Positions 40,869 to 42,621 of a stretch of DNA of 42,621 bases are shown here, piece after piece. Origin of the DNA: an uncultured Bacteroidales bacterium (GTDB taxonomy: Bacteria; Bacteroidota; Bacteroidia; Bacteroidales; Muribaculaceae). The stretch is from NCBI GenBank assembly GCA_902777835.1, contig CACYVC010000020.1, forward strand, positions 1 through 42,621. Direction: 5' to 3'. Each line of letters begins with the position of its first letter. The stretch's first letter is position 1. The translations under genes were made by a program, and so were the position numbers. The notes under the pieces were generated by a model. It ran no database searches. It was given only the letters and a program-made list of their open reading frames with translations, and was not told where the DNA came from.

Positions 40869-41153
40869 AACTCATAATCTGTTGAAACGTCAACACTGAA
40901 AAGCGCCTTAACACACTGTCAAGCAGCGGTTATCAACCTATTTCAGCGTTGACTTTCTCTTGAAATGGCATCTGATTATCAATCATTTAGAAAGACTGAG
41001 ATTATCAACAATGTTGACAATCATACAATACAATACAATGTAATCTAATTTATCAACACAGAATTGAAGCTAACACTCTGAAAAGCAACAACATGCTGTG
41101 TGGTTTCAAGTTTCCGTTGATATTGAAGTTTTTTTATCTTAATTATCTATCAC
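40869..41153. other. Repeat-rich gap, candidate replication origin
   Basis: Four TTATCAAC/T boxes (40930, 40976, 41002, 41050; two extend to TTATCAACA, close to the DnaA box TTATnCACA), a hairpin GTTGA-AACG-TCAAC (40881-40894), three tandem ACAAT units (41025-41039), and two copies of an AACACT-(CT)-GAAAAGC motif (about 40892 and 41072). No gene. It lies between the DUF3987 and primase genes. Confidence 0.55.
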
Positions 41154-42086
41154 ATGGGAAACATTCAAATTAATAATTTATCTTACAATATGGTTGAGCA
41201 AAACAATATACCTTATTTAGACCGTATGGTCAGTGTTTACAATAATGTGTACGGAAAGGAGAAACGTGAAATCAAACTGCGTGAGTTCCTTTTCTGCATG
41301 AGTGAGAAACACAAAGAGCAGATCATGCGTATGCGTTATTGCGGCGACAAGGATGTTCGAGCTCAATTGAAGAAGCAACTTCCTCAAGCCACAATCAGTG
41401 GTGTGTTCCTGGGACCTCGTAAGGCAGAGGAACAGACCTATCACAATGGTCTTCTCTGCATCGATATCGACAAAAAGGACAATTCTGACGTGACAAATTT
41501 CGAGAATTTGAAGGAGAATATACTCTCTCGATTTGAAGAAATCCTTTATGCAGCTCACTCAGTCAGTGGAGAAGGATACTTTGCAATCATCCCTCTAAAG
41601 TATCCAAAGCTTCATGTCCGCCAGTTCCGTCACTTGGAACAGGCCTTTGCCAAACTTGGTATCATCATCGACCACAACTGCAGTGACGTGAGTCGTCTAC
41701 GCTGTATCAGCTATGACTTTGCTCCGTATGTTAACGAGAACGCAATCCCATACGATGGTGTTTACGAAGAACCGAAACCATCCTTTCGCCCAGTGAATCG
41801 CAGAAACTTTGTGGATGACACTGACGAGAGAGTTTTCATGGCTTGTGAGGAAATAAAACGGAGACACACAGACATGACGGATAACTATGCCGACTGGGTA
41901 AGCATAGGCCTTGCTCTAGCATCGTTAGGCGAACAAGGGCGTGACTACTTCCATATCGTAAGTGAGCAGAATCCCAAGTACGATCAGCATGAGACAGACA
42001 AAAAGTTTGATGGTTTCTTGAGAAGTAGCAGTAGAATCACGATAGGCACCTTCTTCCATTACTGCAAGATGCATCGCGTGTTGTAA
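41154..42086 (+). CDS. BT4734/BF3469-type primase (VirE N-terminal fold) with PriCT-like domain
   Basis: 310 residues. The archaeo-eukaryotic primase-like core has 'NGLLCIDIDKKDN' (metal-binding D-x-D), 'AHSVSGEGYFAIIPL' (S-G-x-G) and 'DHNCSDVSRLRCISYD', the pattern of BT4734/BF3469 VirE-N proteins. The C-terminal part ('YADWVSIGLALASLG', 'KKFDGFLRSSSRITIGTFFHYC', about 235-308) is a PriCT_2-like domain. It likely primes replication of the element. Length is shorter than full primase-helicase proteins, so the DUF3987 protein upstream may supply the helicase part in trans. Confidence 0.88.
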   Translation: MGNIQINNLSYNMVEQNNIPYLDRMVSVYNNVYGKEKREIKLREFLFCMSEKHKEQIMRMRYCGDKDVRAQLKKQLPQATISGVFLGPRKAEEQTYHNGLLCIDIDKKDNSDVTNFENLKENILSRFEEILYAAHSVSGEGYFAIIPLKYPKLHVRQFRHLEQAFAKLGIIIDHNCSDVSRLRCISYDFAPYVNENAIPYDGVYEEPKPSFRPVNRRNFVDDTDERVFMACEEIKRRHTDMTDNYADWVSIGLALASLGEQGRDYFHIVSEQNPKYDQHETDKKFDGFLRSSSRITIGTFFHYCKMHRVL

Positions 42087-42621
42087 AATCATCAGTTGAT
42101 GTTACTAAATTTAACCCGCCATTTCCGTACTCATTCAGAGAAACGAAGAATGGTGGGTAAATAATTGTTATAATTTTGCCTGATATCGTTACATGAGATG
42201 CGTAATAGTATTGGACTCAATTCCGATTGGTAGAAAAATAGTGTTTTTTACATGTTTCCAACCTATGGTAAAACCAGTGTACATCGGGGTTCTTACGGAA
42301 AAAAACAAGGTAATTTTTACGTTTTTTTCTATTTTTCCGGCTTTGAAAAAGTTAGAAGGCTGATTATCAGTCTAAAAGGGGTTGAAAAGGGGAATTTCCC
42401 CCCTTCTTTGTCTGTCAAGACCCCCCGACCGCCCTATGGAGCGACTCCGTAAAACTGCCTTTTCCGTTTGCGGAATGTGCAAGGCGAGCAAGGCGATTGT
42501 GCGGTAAAATCGCTGACGTGCATGAGAGAACCGCGACGCAGGAGTCGGTTTCGCTCACGCGTGTCAGCACCGCTTTCAGCCAGAAATCGTGTCAAACTCG
42601 TTTGACTTGATTTCGGCATCA
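42087..42621. other. Palindrome-rich, GC-rich stretch, candidate oriT
   Basis: No gene I can support. A terminator-like hairpin (42114-42123 with 42149-42158) follows the primase. After an AT-rich part come an AAAAGGGG direct repeat (42374-42392), a GGGGA-ATT-TCCCC hairpin (42389-42401), GCGATT/AATCGC (42493-42498 with 42508-42513), and a strong palindrome at 42583-42614 (GAAATC, GTCAAAC, TC, GTTTGAC, GATTTC with a 2-base mismatch). In related elements mobilization genes and oriT follow the primase. Confidence 0.5.

Larger units (their letters stand above)
38504..42621 (+). mobile_element. Left part of a tRNA-Lys-associated integrative/mobilizable element
   Basis: Directly after tRNA-Lys come AT-rich non-coding DNA with tandem repeats, an excisionase-like HTH gene, a DUF3987 gene, an AEP-type primase gene, and a palindrome-rich stretch. 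This is the order of replication and excision genes in Bacteroidales integrative and mobilizable elements. No integrase, relaxase or second copy of the tRNA 3' end is in the window, so the right end lies beyond 42621. Whether it is still active cannot be judged. Confidence 0.7.

Noticed and set aside
42193-42452. Two small frames (42193-42363 and 42252-42452) that could be short genes after the primase.
   Set aside because: No ribosome site, family pattern or conservation evidence; composition is low-complexity and Phe-rich or Pro-rich at the end.
42434-42619. Minus-strand frame of 61 codons at the right edge.
   Set aside because: It covers the palindromes of the suspected oriT and shows no domain; probably chance in GC-rich DNA.
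38504-42621. Search for a second copy of the tRNA-Lys 3' end as the right attachment site.
   Set aside because: No repeat of the T-arm and acceptor sequence is present, so the element's end is outside the window.
1-42621. CRISPR arrays and insertion-sequence transposases.
   Set aside because: No regularly spaced long direct repeats with unique spacers and no transposase-like protein; the 7-bp arrays have no spacers.

Overview
The window is chromosomal DNA from a Bacteroidota bacterium, most likely order Bacteroidales and close to Muribaculaceae or Prevotellaceae. The evidence is the promoter form (TTTG or TTG, about 20 bases, TAnnTTTG) seen upstream of many genes, a TonB-dependent receptor operon with DUF4876- and DUF6850-like partners, type IX-like C-terminal tails on secreted proteins, dockerin-type repeats on secreted proteins, and a BT4734/BF3469-type primase on a mobile island. 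The family level is inference.

Layout. 1-2252: an Hsp20 chaperone, a small membrane-anchored protein and a permuted NlpC/P60-like lipoprotein. 2341-10486 (minus): an outer-membrane operon running receptor, small lipoprotein, beta-barrel, DUF4876-like lipoprotein, secreted protein with type IX-like tail, dockerin/formylglycine-enzyme-fold protein. 10768-15230 (plus): malate dehydrogenase, then a PAP2 phosphatase fused to a VanX-type D-Ala-D-Ala dipeptidase, a degenerate Rieske-like lipoprotein, an exported C26 gamma-glutamyl hydrolase and a lone PAS protein. 15436-18523: a large secreted adhesin-like protein and MltG. 18568-27335 (minus): a polymer- or lipid-modifying set (GT87, GT2, NodB-type deacetylase, DUF2007), exonuclease VII (XseB, XseA), a DUF3256-like protein, two tandem CapA-like proteins and an iron alcohol dehydrogenase. 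27500-31380: a PKD protein and a dockerin protein (plus), then an inositol-monophosphatase-family enzyme and an Lrp regulator (minus). 31679-35906 (minus): a starch locus with a GH13 amylase carrying two CBM26-like modules and a dockerin, and a non-catalytic CBM26-CBM26-dockerin partner. 36199-38191: ArgR, an ArgC-derived protein that has lost its catalytic residues, and SSB. 38431-38503: tRNA-Lys(UUU). 38504 to the end: the left part of an integrative or mobilizable element (excisionase-like HTH, DUF3987 protein, AEP-type primase, then a palindrome-rich GC-rich stretch that may be an oriT).

Most notable: (1) a family of intergenic arrays with an exact 7-bp period, several joined to a small GC-rich palindrome, at seven operon boundaries; (2) an ArgC-like pseudoenzyme directly after argR; (3) an amylosome-like starch locus in a Gram-negative; (4) the PAP2-VanX fusion and its neighbours, which suggest periplasmic turnover of murein peptides; (5) a candidate replication origin and oriT on the tRNA-Lys island. 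All functional statements come from reading motifs by eye; no database search was run.
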